Shown: positions 6,836 to 15,931, counted from the stretch's first letter. The stretch is DNA of 64,000 bases from Lachnospiraceae bacterium (GCA_022790855.1 JAAVYA010000035.1:1-64000); one strand, 5' to 3'. Notes: generated by a model not told the origin, from the letters alone. Program-made: numbers and translations.

Positions 6836-8004
6836 AAAGTAATATTATAACGATTATGAAAAAAGAATTTGCCCGTTTTTTCAAGGACAGACGTATGGTG
6901 TTCACTACCATTTTCATGCCGGGGATTCTAATTTATGTCATGTACAGTTTTATGGGGCAGGGGCTGTCCGCCTTGTATTCTTCCGGAGAGGATTTCATCC
7001 CCCAAATCTATGCAGAGAATCTTCCGGAAGCGTTTTCTGAGATGGAGGGGCTTCCAGTGGAATTTATCACAGACACGCCGAAAGAAGAAGCAATGACGCT
7101 GTTGGAGGAAGAAAAGGGCTGTCATGTAGTGGCCGTATTTCCTGAGGATTTTACAGAATCGGTGGCTGCTTATGAGGTATCTTCCGGGGAAGAGGCGCCT
7201 CAGGTGGAACTGTATTACAAATCCACCAGTACGGATTCTTCTACGGCTTATACGATGATGCAGGAGATTTTGGCAAGCTATGAGACGTCCATGGTAAATA
7301 AGTTTGACATCAATCAGGGAGAGGGCCCTTACGATCTGGCCTCAGAGCAGGATATGGCCGGGATGATGTTTTCCATGATGCTTCCCCTTTTGATGATGGT
7401 GTTTTTGTTTAGCGGCTGCATGGCCATTGCGCCGGAATCCATTGCAGGGGAAAAGGAACGGGGGACCATTGCCACTCTTTTGGTGACGCCTATGAAACGC
7501 AGCCATCTGGCCTTGGGCAAGATTTTCTCCTTAAGCGCCATCGGACTGTTAAGCGGCCTTTCCAGTTTTATCGGCACTATGTTGTCTCTGCCGAAGCTTA
7601 TGGGAGGCGTAGAAGGGGTGGACGCCGGAGTGTATCAGGTGGGGGATTATCTGCTGCTTTTGGCAGTGATATTAAGTACGGCTTTGCTGTTGATATCTCT
7701 GATATCCATAATTTCTGCATTTGCCCAAAATGTGAAGGAAGCCACAAGCTGGGTGACGCCTTTGATGATCGTGGTGGTGGTAATTTCGATTACTTCTATG
7801 ATTGACAGCTTTCGTGCTTCCAATAACGTGATGTATCTCATTCCGTTATACAACAGTGTGCAGTCCATGAACGGCGTTTTTTCCTTTGAGCCAAATGTGG
7901 CGGCAGTGGTTTTGACGGTGGTTTCCAATGTTGTTTATACAGGAATCTGCGCAGGAATTTTGACTAAAATGTTTGGAAACGAGCGGGTGGTATTTTCCAA
8001 ATAA
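6832..8004 (+). CDS. ABC transporter permease (NatB/ABC-2 type)
   Basis: A 390-aa ABC-2 permease. One membrane helix near residues 22-42, then a long extracytoplasmic domain (~45-170), then at least five helices in the C-terminal half. It contains GEKERGTIATLLVTPMKRS, the 'GERERGTLExLLxTP' motif of NatB/YhaP exporters. It overlaps the ATPase gene by 4 nt. A terminator follows 20 bp after the stop, so the operon is padR-DUF2812-ATPase-permease. Confidence 0.9.
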   Translation: MKSNIITIMKKEFARFFKDRRMVFTTIFMPGILIYVMYSFMGQGLSALYSSGEDFIPQIYAENLPEAFSEMEGLPVEFITDTPKEEAMTLLEEEKGCHVVAVFPEDFTESVAAYEVSSGEEAPQVELYYKSTSTDSSTAYTMMQEILASYETSMVNKFDINQGEGPYDLASEQDMAGMMFSMMLPLLMMVFLFSGCMAIAPESIAGEKERGTIATLLVTPMKRSHLALGKIFSLSAIGLLSGLSSFIGTMLSLPKLMGGVEGVDAGVYQVGDYLLLLAVILSTALLLISLISIISAFAQNVKEATSWVTPLMIVVVVISITSMIDSFRASNNVMYLIPLYNSVQSMNGVFSFEPNVAAVVLTVVSNVVYTGICAGILTKMFGNERVVFSK

Positions 8005-8021
8005 GGAAGAGCAAAAAATGG

Positions 8022-8089
8022 CATGTTCTGTTTGGGGACGCTTAGGTTCTTAGAATCTGGCCCCAAGCAGGCATGTCTTTTTTCTTTTA
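8022..8089 (+). terminator. Terminator after the ABC exporter operon
   Basis: An imperfect hairpin (CATG..CTG..TTGGGG at 8022-8036 pairing with CCCCAA..CAG..CATG at 8061-8075) followed by TCTTTTTTCTTTT. Confidence 0.7.
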
Positions 8090-8094
8090 CAGAA

Positions 8095-8123
8095 TTGCGT
8101 TTGAGGAAATTATATGATATACT
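8095..8123 (+). promoter_or_regulatory. Probable promoter of the HD-GYP/kinase operon
   Basis: TTGCGT (8095-8100), 17-bp spacer, TATACT (8118-8123), about 60 bp upstream of the first response regulator. Confidence 0.45.
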
Positions 8124-8185
8124 TTCCCCAAAAGGATGCTCATTAGGCAGCGTCCCAAGAAGCAGAAGTACAAAAAGGAGAAGTC

Positions 8186-9280
8186 ATGGAGAAGAATACC
8201 TTACTTATTGTGGATGACATCCTCATTAATCGTGAGATGCTGAAATTTATTTTTGCCGAACAATTTCAGATTTTGGAGGCGGAAGACGGCAATCAGGCGG
8301 TGGAATTGCTGAAGGAGAATCAAGATAAAATAGTATTGATTTTTTTAGATCTTGTTATGCCGGAGAAATCGGGGCTGGATGTTTTAGACTATATGAAGAA
8401 GAACGGATATATGGATCATATTCCGGTGATCGTTATTACCGGGGAAGCCACGGCGGATGCGGAAGAGCGGGCTTATGAATACGGGGCTTCCGATATTATC
8501 TACAAGCCTTTTGAGCCTAAGGTGGTTATGCGCCGTACCATGAATATTATTGAATTATTCCAGAACAGGATAGGATTGGAAGAGAAGCTGAAAGAGCGCA
8601 CCAGGGAGCTGGTAAAAAGCAAGGCGCGTCTTGCCCAAAGTAATGATTTTCTGGTGAATGCCCTAAGCTCCATTGCCGAGTTTAAGGGCCTGGAATCGGC
8701 GGAACATATTCTCAGAGTAAAGTATTTTACCAGGGTTTTGCTGGAGTACTTAGCGGATCAGTATCCGGAGTATCATCTGGCAAAAGAGGATGTGGATATG
8801 ATCGTAAGCGCATCGGCGCTTCATGATATAGGTAAATTCGTAGTGCCGGATGCGATTTTGATGAAAGCTACCGCTCTTACCCCGAAGGAACAGGCGGAAT
8901 TGCGGAAGCATACGATTTATGGCGGCGAGATCCTGAAGCGGTTTGGGCAGGAGGAGAATGAGTTTTATCAATACTGCAGCGATATCTGCCGCTATCACCA
9001 TGAACGGTACGACGGAGAAGGATATCCCTTCCGTATGAAGGGGGAGGACATTCCCATCTGGGCCCAGATCGTATCCTTGGCGGACCACTATGATACATTG
9101 GTGAGCAAGCGTTTTTATCAGGGGGCAGAGGCGGTCCAGGAGGTAATGGTTCAGATTATGCAGGAGGAATCAGGGGCTTATTCTGAAAAGGTTTTAAGCT
9201 GTTTTAAGATGGCGGAAGCAGAGTTGTTCCGGGCTACGGAGATGGAATTTTCTTTTGTGGACGGCGGCCAGAACCTTTAG
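8186..9280 (+). CDS. Response regulator with HD-GYP domain (diverged)
   Basis: A 364-aa two-domain protein. Residues 1-125 are a receiver domain: LLIVDD, phospho-acceptor in IFLDLVMP (Asp55), conserved Lys in YKPFEP. A short coiled linker (EEKLKERTRELVKSKARL) leads to an HD-GYP domain with HDIGK (His213-Asp214), KHTIYGGEIL, and HHERYDGEGYP (~272-282). HD-GYP proteins hydrolyse cyclic di-GMP. The core metal ligands are present, but the first-shell helix (HILRVKYFTRVL) and the C-terminal part (SKRFYQGAEAV in place of the usual SxRxYKxAxxxExA) are diverged from the next gene, so activity may differ. AAAAAGGAG precedes the ATG. Confidence 0.9.
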   Translation: MEKNTLLIVDDILINREMLKFIFAEQFQILEAEDGNQAVELLKENQDKIVLIFLDLVMPEKSGLDVLDYMKKNGYMDHIPVIVITGEATADAEERAYEYGASDIIYKPFEPKVVMRRTMNIIELFQNRIGLEEKLKERTRELVKSKARLAQSNDFLVNALSSIAEFKGLESAEHILRVKYFTRVLLEYLADQYPEYHLAKEDVDMIVSASALHDIGKFVVPDAILMKATALTPKEQAELRKHTIYGGEILKRFGQEENEFYQYCSDICRYHHERYDGEGYPFRMKGEDIPIWAQIVSLADHYDTLVSKRFYQGAEAVQEVMVQIMQEESGAYSEKVLSCFKMAEAELFRATEMEFSFVDGGQNL

Positions 9281-9310
9281 TGAAACAGGAATTGATACAT
9301 AGACTGGAAG

Positions 9311-10345
9311 ATGGAGAATGGAATGAAGGAAAAAAGCACAATTTTAGTAGTGGATGATATTGAGATCAACCGGATGATATTATCTCAGATATTTGGGGAA
9401 GATTACCATATTATGGAGGCGGCAGACGGCGGCCAGGCATTGGAGATTATTAACAGCAGAGAAGATATTACGGCGCTCCTTTTGGATCTGCTTATGCCAA
9501 ATATGAACGGGCTGGATGTTTTGAAGGAATTGAATGAAAGCGGCAAGATTAAGAATATTCCGGTATTTTTGATAACGGCGGCAGAGAGCGAAGAGATGCT
9601 GATGGAGGGGTATGACTTAGGCGCCATTGATATTATCCGTAAGCCTTTTATCCCACAGTTTTTAAAGCATCGAATCAATAATGTGGTGGAGTTGTACCGC
9701 CACCGGAATGAATTGCAGGAAATTGTTGCGGAGCAGGTGGAACGTTTAAGCAGGTTAAACCAGTCCATGATCGAGACGCTGGCTACGGCGATTGAATTCA
9801 GGGACTGCGAATCTGGGGAGCATGTCAAGCGGATCTGCGGTCTTACCAGGGTTATGATGAACAAGGTCAGCGATACATATCCACAGTACCATTTGCCCAA
9901 GTCCCAGATTGAAAAAATAGTGACGGCCTCCATTCTTCACGACGTGGGAAAAATTTCTATTCCCGATGCTATTTTAAATAAACCGGGGAGGCTGACAGAC
10001 GACGAGTTTGAGATTATGAAAAAACATACGTTGAAAGGGTGTGAGCTTCTTCAGAACATTCCCAACAGTATGGATGAAGATATTTACAATTACAGCTATG
10101 ATATTTGCCGGCACCACCATGAGCGGTGGGACGGCAGAGGATATCCGGACGGGCTGGAAGGAGATCAGATCTCCATTTGGGCCCAGGTGGTGGCGGTTGC
10201 CGATGTCTATGATGCACTGACTTCGGAACGGGTATATAAGAAAGCGTTCAGCCATGAGAAAGCCGTTGATATGATTGTGAATGGGGAATGCGGTACGTTT
10301 AATCCGAAACTCATGAAATCATTTCAGGAAGTAATGAACCGGTAA
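9311..10345 (+). CDS. Response regulator with HD-GYP domain (canonical)
   Basis: A 344-aa paralogue of the preceding protein. Receiver domain with ILVVDD, phospho-acceptor LLLDLLMP (Asp59), Lys in RKPFIP. HD-GYP domain with HVKRICGLTRVM, ILHDVGK, KHTLKGCELL, HHERWDGRGYPDGL, ADVYDALTSERVYKKAFSHEKA, GTFNPKLM. All residues expected for an active c-di-GMP phosphodiesterase appear present. The true start may be the fifth codon (ATG at 9323), which has GGAG 6 nt upstream. It lies between the diverged paralogue (30 nt upstream) and the hybrid kinase (19 nt downstream). Confidence 0.92.
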   Translation: MENGMKEKSTILVVDDIEINRMILSQIFGEDYHIMEAADGGQALEIINSREDITALLLDLLMPNMNGLDVLKELNESGKIKNIPVFLITAAESEEMLMEGYDLGAIDIIRKPFIPQFLKHRINNVVELYRHRNELQEIVAEQVERLSRLNQSMIETLATAIEFRDCESGEHVKRICGLTRVMMNKVSDTYPQYHLPKSQIEKIVTASILHDVGKISIPDAILNKPGRLTDDEFEIMKKHTLKGCELLQNIPNSMDEDIYNYSYDICRHHHERWDGRGYPDGLEGDQISIWAQVVAVADVYDALTSERVYKKAFSHEKAVDMIVNGECGTFNPKLMKSFQEVMNR

Positions 10346-10364
10346 GCAGAGAGGCAGGTAAAGA

Positions 10365-12905
10365 GTGAGGAAAAATATTATCAAATTTTTAAGAAACAGC
10401 TTTATCAGCATGGCCGGTATCAGTGTAGCTGTTTTTGTGGGTCTTGCTATGATCATGACCTGGAAGACCAGGGATTCTATCAAGGATGTCAGCAGTATTT
10501 ATATGGAAGAGCTGAATGTACAGCTGCAGCAGAAGTTCAGCACCGTGGTGAATCTCAGGCTGACCCAGATAGAGGGGATTGTCATGCGTACAATTGCTCT
10601 TACCGATGAGAAGGAGCGGATGGAGCAGCTGAAAAATAATATGGATACCACAGATTTCATCGGCCTGGGGTTTTATTCGAAGGAGACCGGGGTTATTATT
10701 TTTGACGGAGAGCCGGTGGAGCTGATTGAAGATGAGGATTTTTCAAAGAGCTTGGCGGAAGATGGAAATATGATTGCCCATGGGATTGCGGCAAGCGGGG
10801 AAAAGATCCTGATTCTGGGAAAAGCTGCGGAGTATCCCATGGCGGACGGAAAGAGCAGCGAGGCTCTGGTGGCGGTTCTTCCCATGGAGTATTTAAATGA
10901 GGCGCTTTTTCTGGAAGTTGAGGGAGCCATGGTATATACCCACATTATAGACCAAAACGGAGATTTTGTGATCCGTAACGGAGGGGCTTTCAGACGGAGC
11001 TATTTTGAGCGTATTCGCAATGAAGTTACGTCCAGCAATGGCCATAGTATTGAAAAAAGCATTCAAGATCTTCAGGAGGCCATGAAAGCAGGGAAAGAAT
11101 ATTCGGCGACCTTCCAAATGCATAATGGGGAAACCAGGCAGGTTTATTGCTCCAAGCTGTCCGGAAAGGCCACCTGGTATCTGGTGTCGGTAATGCCGAG
11201 AGGAGCGCTGGATGCTTCTATTGCAAGATTGGATGTTGTGCGTATCGGGATTATGGTGGGCTCCGGGATGATCATTCTTGCGGTTATGGTCGTGATCTTT
11301 ATCTTGTATTACCGCATGACTTGCCGTCAAATGAAAGATCTGGAACATGCCATTGAAGAAGCCGTTCATGCGGATCAAGCCAAAAGTGAGTTCCTCTCCA
11401 GTATGAGCCATGATATCCGCACACCTATGAATGCGATCGTCGGAATGACGGAGATTGCTTTGCGGAACATTCAGGATTCGGCCAGGGTGGAGGATTGCCT
11501 GCATAAAGTAAAGCTCTCCAGCAAGCATTTGCTGGGGCTTATAAATGACGTACTGGATATGTCTAAGATTGAGAGCGGGAAAATGACCTTGAATCTTGCG
11601 CCGGTGTCCATTAAGGATATCATGTATGATCTTGTGAATATTATGCAGCCCCAGGTGGCGGCCCGGGATCAGTATTTTGATATTTTTATCCAGAAGATTC
11701 AGGTGGAGAAAGTCCGCTGTGACAGTGTGCGCCTGAACCAGGTGCTTTTGAACCTCCTGTCCAATGCGGTGAAATTTACTCCTGAAGAAGGCAGAATAGA
11801 CGTTCACGTATACCAGGAGGAATCTCCTTTGGGAGAACATTATATGCGCACTTATTTTGTAGTGGAGGATACCGGTATCGGAATGTCCAAAGAATTCCAG
11901 GAGAAAATATGGGAGACATTTTCCAGGGAAGATACGGATAAGGTGCAGCGGATTACGGGAACCGGCCTTGGTATGGCGATTACAAAGAGTATTGTAACGC
12001 TTATGGGAGGGACGATTGAACTGAAGAGTGAACCTGGGAAAGGAAGCCGTTTCCAGATTACCCTGGATTTTGAAAAGGCTGACGTGACGGAAGAGGAGAT
12101 GAAACTGCCGCCTTGGAATATTCTTGTGGTGGATGATAACGAAATGCTTTGTTCCAGCGCAGCGGCCAATTTGGAGGAGCTTGGGGTCCATGCGGAATGG
12201 ACGCTGGAGGGCAAAGAAGCAGTTCGGATGGTAGAGGAACGCTGGAAACGGGGGGAAGGCTATCAGTTTGTCCTGGTGGATTGGAAAATGCCGGAGATGA
12301 ACGGCATCGAGACCATAGGAAAGATTCGTGCCATCGTAGGCGAGGATGTTCCGGTATTTTTGATTTCGGCTTATGATTGGAGCGATATCCAGGAGGAAGT
12401 GAATGTTTCCGTGGAGGGCTTTATTGCCAAACCATTGTTTAAATCCACGTTGTATGACCGGTTGAGCCAGTATATAGAAGGAGCGGAAGAAGAGCCTGAG
12501 ATAAAAAGCAGCGGGGAAGCCGATTTTTCCGGAAAGCATGTTCTGGTGGCGGAGGATATTGATTTGAACTGGGAAGTTGCGGAAACGATATTGTCCATGA
12601 GCGGCTTAGATCTGGTGCGGGCGGTCAACGGAAAGGAATGTGTGGAGAAGTTTAAGGCGTCGGCTTTGGGATATTACGATGCGATTTTAATGGATATTCG
12701 TATGCCGGTAATGAATGGGTATGATGCCACGGTGGCGATTCGGGAGCTGGAGCGGGAGGACAGCAATCTGCCGATTATTGCCATGACGGCGGATGCTTTT
12801 TCGGATGATGCCAAGCATTGCCTGGAATGCGGGATGAACGCCCATATCGCCAAGCCGATTGATTTGAGTGAGTGCAATCGTATTCTGTCGGAATATTTGA
12901 AGTAG
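10365..12905 (+). CDS. Hybrid sensor histidine kinase with two receiver domains
   Basis: An 846-aa membrane kinase starting at GTG. Membrane helix ~13-33, extracytoplasmic sensor ~35-290 (no recognised fold by eye; two-segment alpha/beta, dCache-like in size), second helix ~293-317. HisKA box SHDIRTPMNAIVGM with phospho-His349; HATPase motifs NLLSNAVKF (~463-471), DTGIGM, GTGLGMAI. Receiver 1 has ILVVDDNE and LVDWKMP (Asp about 639); receiver 2 has VLVAEDIDLN and ILMDIRMP. There is no Hpt domain, so phosphate relay to the HD-GYP regulators would need a separate Hpt or direct transfer. It is in the same direction and close to both HD-GYP genes upstream and the sugar genes downstream. The ligand is unknown. 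Confidence 0.92.
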   Translation: MRKNIIKFLRNSFISMAGISVAVFVGLAMIMTWKTRDSIKDVSSIYMEELNVQLQQKFSTVVNLRLTQIEGIVMRTIALTDEKERMEQLKNNMDTTDFIGLGFYSKETGVIIFDGEPVELIEDEDFSKSLAEDGNMIAHGIAASGEKILILGKAAEYPMADGKSSEALVAVLPMEYLNEALFLEVEGAMVYTHIIDQNGDFVIRNGGAFRRSYFERIRNEVTSSNGHSIEKSIQDLQEAMKAGKEYSATFQMHNGETRQVYCSKLSGKATWYLVSVMPRGALDASIARLDVVRIGIMVGSGMIILAVMVVIFILYYRMTCRQMKDLEHAIEEAVHADQAKSEFLSSMSHDIRTPMNAIVGMTEIALRNIQDSARVEDCLHKVKLSSKHLLGLINDVLDMSKIESGKMTLNLAPVSIKDIMYDLVNIMQPQVAARDQYFDIFIQKIQVEKVRCDSVRLNQVLLNLLSNAVKFTPEEGRIDVHVYQEESPLGEHYMRTYFVVEDTGIGMSKEFQEKIWETFSREDTDKVQRITGTGLGMAITKSIVTLMGGTIELKSEPGKGSRFQITLDFEKADVTEEEMKLPPWNILVVDDNEMLCSSAAANLEELGVHAEWTLEGKEAVRMVEERWKRGEGYQFVLVDWKMPEMNGIETIGKIRAIVGEDVPVFLISAYDWSDIQEEVNVSVEGFIAKPLFKSTLYDRLSQYIEGAEEEPEIKSSGEADFSGKHVLVAEDIDLNWEVAETILSMSGLDLVRAVNGKECVEKFKASALGYYDAILMDIRMPVMNGYDATVAIRELEREDSNLPIIAMTADAFSDDAKHCLECGMNAHIAKPIDLSECNRILSEYLK

Positions 12906-12920
12906 AAAAGGAGAAAAGAT

Positions 12921-13838
12921 ATGGAAAAACCAGTATTAGTAATTATGGCGGCAGGAATGGGCAGCCGTTACGGCGGATTGAAGCAGATTGACCCCATTGA
13001 CGAACAGGGGCATATCATTGTGGATTTTTCTATTTATGACGCGCTTCTGGCTGGCTTTGAAGAAGTGGTGTTTATTATCAAACGGCAGAATGAAGCAGAT
13101 TTTCGGGAACGGATTGGAGACAGGATCCAAAAATATATCAAAGTTACTTATATTTATCAGGATCTTATGCTTCCGGAAGGATTTTCAGTACCGGAGGGAA
13201 GGGTAAAACCTTTTGGAACCGGCCACGCCATTTTAGGGTGCCTTGGCAGGGTAAAGGGGCCTTTTGCCGTGATCAATGCAGATGATTTTTACGGAAGAAA
13301 TGCATTTGCTTCTATTTATGAATATTTATGTACCCATCCGGATGATGAGAAGTATCGTTATGCTATGGTAGGGTATATTTTGGAGAATACTTTGACGGAA
13401 AACGGCCATGTGGCCCGGGGAATCTGTGAGACGGACAGTCAGGGGCATTTGCTGGAGATTACAGAGCGGACGCGCATTGAGAAAAAAGGAGACGGGGCGG
13501 CTTATACGGAGGACGACGGAGCTACCTGGCATGACTTGCCAAAAGGATGTACTGTTTCTATGAATATGTGGGGATTCACACAAAGTGTCTTAGAGGAATT
13601 AAAGGTGCAGTTTCCACGGTTTCTACAGGAAAATTTGGAGAAAAATCCGCTGAAATGCGAATTTTATATTCCTGCTGCGGTGGGACAGCTTTTGGAAGAA
13701 GGGAAAGCCGTAGTGGAAGTGCTTCCCTCATCGGACCGCTGGTATGGAGTTACGTATCATGAAGACAAGCAGATGGTGGTTGACGCCATTGCAGATATGA
13801 CCAGGAAAGGAATTTATCCGGAAAAATTGTGGAGGTAG
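12921..13838 (+). CDS. Sugar-1-phosphate nucleotidyltransferase
   Basis: A 305-aa cytosolic GT-A fold nucleotidyltransferase. Signature LVIMAAGMGSRYGGLKQ near the N-terminus binds the nucleotide phosphates; GTGHAILGC and INADDFYG (Asp metal ligands) follow. It is not the GalU or RfbA type in detail. It lies 4 nt before an N-acetylhexosamine 1-kinase, which suggests that it converts GlcNAc-1-P/GalNAc-1-P or Gal-1-P released in the galacto-N-biose pathway into a UDP-sugar, the job done by a GalT-like enzyme (LnpC) in Bifidobacterium. That substrate assignment is inference. It begins 15 nt after the kinase gene with AAAAGGAG as RBS. Confidence 0.8.
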   Translation: MEKPVLVIMAAGMGSRYGGLKQIDPIDEQGHIIVDFSIYDALLAGFEEVVFIIKRQNEADFRERIGDRIQKYIKVTYIYQDLMLPEGFSVPEGRVKPFGTGHAILGCLGRVKGPFAVINADDFYGRNAFASIYEYLCTHPDDEKYRYAMVGYILENTLTENGHVARGICETDSQGHLLEITERTRIEKKGDGAAYTEDDGATWHDLPKGCTVSMNMWGFTQSVLEELKVQFPRFLQENLEKNPLKCEFYIPAAVGQLLEEGKAVVEVLPSSDRWYGVTYHEDKQMVVDAIADMTRKGIYPEKLWR

Positions 13839-13842
13839 AAGG

Positions 13843-14934
13843 ATGGATTTAGGGCAATGTATTGGGGAATTTGCGTTAGAAGGAAGCGTTACAGGAATAA
13901 AGGAATATGGAAGCGGCCATATCAATGCCACATATCTGGTGGAGACAGAGCTTAAGGGGATTCAAAAAAAGTATATTTTTCAAAGGATCAATACAGATAT
14001 CTTTCAGAACGTAGATCATCTGATGGAGAATATTACGAATGTTACCAGTTATCTGGGAAAACGGATTGCCCGGCGGGGCGGAGATGCCAGCCGGGAGACT
14101 CTTACTGTGATACCCACAAAGGATGGAGGCAGCTACTATCGTGGCAGTCAGGGATGTTTTCGTATGTATCAATTTATTTCGGATGCCTCTTGCTTTGATG
14201 CGGTGGACAAGCCGGAAGATTTTTATGAAAGCGCCGTGGCATTTGGAAATTTTCAGGCGGATTTGTCTGAGTTTCCGGCAGAGACTTTACACGAAACGAT
14301 TCCGGATTTCCATAATACGGGAAAGCGGTTTGAAACCTTTTGCAAAGTACGCAAGGAGGATCCTCTGGGGCGGGCGGCGTTGGCAGGGCCGGAGATTGCA
14401 TTTGTGATGGAGCGGGAATCTCAGATGAGGGTTCTCTCTGATCTGTTAAAGAATGGGGAGCTTCCTTTGAGGGTAACCCACAATGACACAAAGCTAAACA
14501 ATATTATGATGGACAATAAGACCGGGAAAGGAATTTGTGTGATTGATTTAGATACGGTGATGCCAGGACTGTCTTTGTATGATTTTGGAGATGCCATCCG
14601 GTTTGGCGCCAACACTGGGGCTGAGGATGAGACGGATCTTAGCAAAGTGTCTTTGGATTTGGGCCTTTTTGAATGTTACACAAAGGGATATTTGAAGGGC
14701 TGCCAGGGAAGCCTTACGGAGACGGAATGCCGGATGCTTCCTATGGGCGCAAAGATTATGACGCTGGAATGCGGAATGCGTTTTCTGACAGATTACCTTG
14801 CGGGGGATGTTTATTTTAAGATCCATCGGAAAAATCACAATTTGGACCGATGCCGCAGTCAGTTTGCGTTGGTGGCGGATATGGAGAAGAATTGGCCCAA
14901 GATGGAAGCTATCGTTCAAAAATATATGGTTTAA
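13843..14934 (+). CDS. nahK: N-acetylhexosamine 1-kinase (APH family)
   Basis: A 363-aa kinase of the aminoglycoside-phosphotransferase fold; Bifidobacterium NahK is about the same length. It phosphorylates GlcNAc or GalNAc at C1 with ATP. Visible motifs are GSGHINATY (glycine loop, residues ~23-31), Brenner catalytic loop THNDTKLNNIM (~211-221) and metal-binding VIDLDTVMPG (~231-240). The pairing with a nucleotidyltransferase and the nearby GH112 phosphorylase supports NahK over other APH-like kinases. It starts 4 nt after the preceding gene. A strong terminator lies about 65 bp downstream. Confidence 0.82.
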   Translation: MDLGQCIGEFALEGSVTGIKEYGSGHINATYLVETELKGIQKKYIFQRINTDIFQNVDHLMENITNVTSYLGKRIARRGGDASRETLTVIPTKDGGSYYRGSQGCFRMYQFISDASCFDAVDKPEDFYESAVAFGNFQADLSEFPAETLHETIPDFHNTGKRFETFCKVRKEDPLGRAALAGPEIAFVMERESQMRVLSDLLKNGELPLRVTHNDTKLNNIMMDNKTGKGICVIDLDTVMPGLSLYDFGDAIRFGANTGAEDETDLSKVSLDLGLFECYTKGYLKGCQGSLTETECRMLPMGAKIMTLECGMRFLTDYLAGDVYFKIHRKNHNLDRCRSQFALVADMEKNWPKMEAIVQKYMV

Positions 14935-14990
14935 AAAGAGTTTTCACGGGGCGCGTTGCGGCAAACAAGAAGCCGTTTATGCGCTCCGCT

Positions 14991-15845
14991 CTAGGAGGAG
15001 AATCCGGCGGCGCCGGATTCTTTTTGTTTGCAGGCTTTCCGGTAGGCTGAGGCGGTGAGGCCGCAGCTTTTCCGAAAACACTGGGCAAAATAGCTTTGGG
15101 AGGAAAAACCGGAGGATTGGGCGATTTCCGTAATACTGTAGTCCGTATTGGCCAGAAGTTCTTTACTTGCCTGGATTCTGGTCTGGCACAGATAGTTGAT
15201 GGGAGAACAGCCGCAATGCATGGTGAATGCGTGAACCATGTAGTATTTGTTGAGGTGGGAGAACTTTGCAAGGGTATCCAGGGTGATGTCCTGCATGTAA
15301 TTGGATTCGATATATCGCTTTATTTTGATACATTCTTTGCTGATCTGGACGGACGGGGCTACTTCAAATGCAAAATTTGTCCTGCGGATGAGTTTGATGA
15401 TCAGTACTTCCAGAAGATTCTGGCAGATATTTTCATAATCCCGGTTTTTTTCTGTCATTTCATTCAGCATGGCTGTCATGTAAAACAGTAAATCTTTTTG
15501 TTCATTCTGACAACTGAAAATAATATGTTCTTTTTTTCCTTCAAATGAAAAAATCAAACCTTCTACGCCGATGGTGACATATTCCAAGGGCATCTCCCGG
15601 GAAGAACGTTCCGTATGGGAGACATTGGCATTGACAATGACAAAATCATCCTCCTGGATGGGATATGTCTCTTCTTCTATGTGAAAACTTCCGCGGCCGC
15701 TTTTGACGTAAAATAATTCAGAAAAGGGGTGGGTGTGAGGCAGGCTCTTCCAATCGTTTTCGTATTTGGAATGAGAGATATATAAAAATTTGCCTGGAAC
15801 CGTCTGGATGCCGGTATGTTCTAAGGGATATCTTGAAGTGCCCAT
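14991..15845 (-). CDS. AraC family transcriptional regulator
   Basis: A 284-aa regulator. The N-terminal cupin sensor (residues ~15-110) has HTHPFSELFYVKSGRGSF and EDDFVIVNANVSHTE. The C-terminal double helix-turn-helix (~185-280) has ITLDTLAKFSHLNKYYMVHAF and DYSITEIAQSSGFSSQSYFAQCFRKSCGLTASAYRK-type sequence. It is transcribed towards nahK and divergently from the sugar ABC importer, so it is the likely local activator of the importer/GH112 operon, sensing the disaccharide or a product. RBS CGGAGGT is 7 nt before the ATG. Confidence 0.9.
   Translation of the reverse strand: MGTSRYPLEHTGIQTVPGKFLYISHSKYENDWKSLPHTHPFSELFYVKSGRGSFHIEEETYPIQEDDFVIVNANVSHTERSSREMPLEYVTIGVEGLIFSFEGKKEHIIFSCQNEQKDLLFYMTAMLNEMTEKNRDYENICQNLLEVLIIKLIRRTNFAFEVAPSVQISKECIKIKRYIESNYMQDITLDTLAKFSHLNKYYMVHAFTMHCGCSPINYLCQTRIQASKELLANTDYSITEIAQSSGFSSQSYFAQCFRKSCGLTASAYRKACKQKESGAAGFSS
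15000..15029 (+). terminator. Terminator after nahK
   Basis: A perfect 9-bp stem GAATCCGGC/GCCGGATTC (15000-15008 with 15012-15020, 3-nt loop) followed by TTTTTGTTT. It overlaps the 3' end of the convergent AraC gene, whose last residues (GAAGFSS) are encoded by the hairpin. Confidence 0.85.
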
Positions 15846-15895
15846 AATCTACCTCCGATAACTAAATTTATAAGATGTGAAAAAAAGAGAAAAAG

Positions 15896-15924
15896 CATAT
15901 ACAATATTTTTGGAAAAAGGTCAA
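15896..15924 (-). promoter_or_regulatory. Probable promoter of araC-type gene
   Basis: On the minus strand TTGACC (15919-15924), 17-bp spacer, TATATG (15896-15901). The AT-rich inverted repeat at 15903-15931 covers its spacer and -35 box. Confidence 0.45.
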
Positions 15925-15931
15925 AAATATT
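15903..15931. repeat. 10-bp perfect inverted repeat, candidate operator
   Basis: Arms AATATTTTTG (15903-15912) and CAAAAATATT (15922-15931) with 9 bp between. It is in the divergent control region and overlaps the probable araC promoter. No T-tract follows, so it is not a terminator. Confidence 0.5.

Noticed and set aside
8023-8217. 64-aa plus-strand frame between the exporter and HD-GYP genes
   Set aside because: It spans the terminator and promoter and has no RBS.
10893-12539. 548-aa open frame on the minus strand opposite the hybrid kinase
   Set aside because: It is the antisense shadow of an unmistakable kinase gene; no family resemblance, His/Ile-rich composition typical of shadow frames, and no RBS.
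14798-15491. Plus-strand frames over the AraC gene
   Set aside because: The minus-strand AraC has both HTH motifs and a good RBS; the plus frames are shadows.
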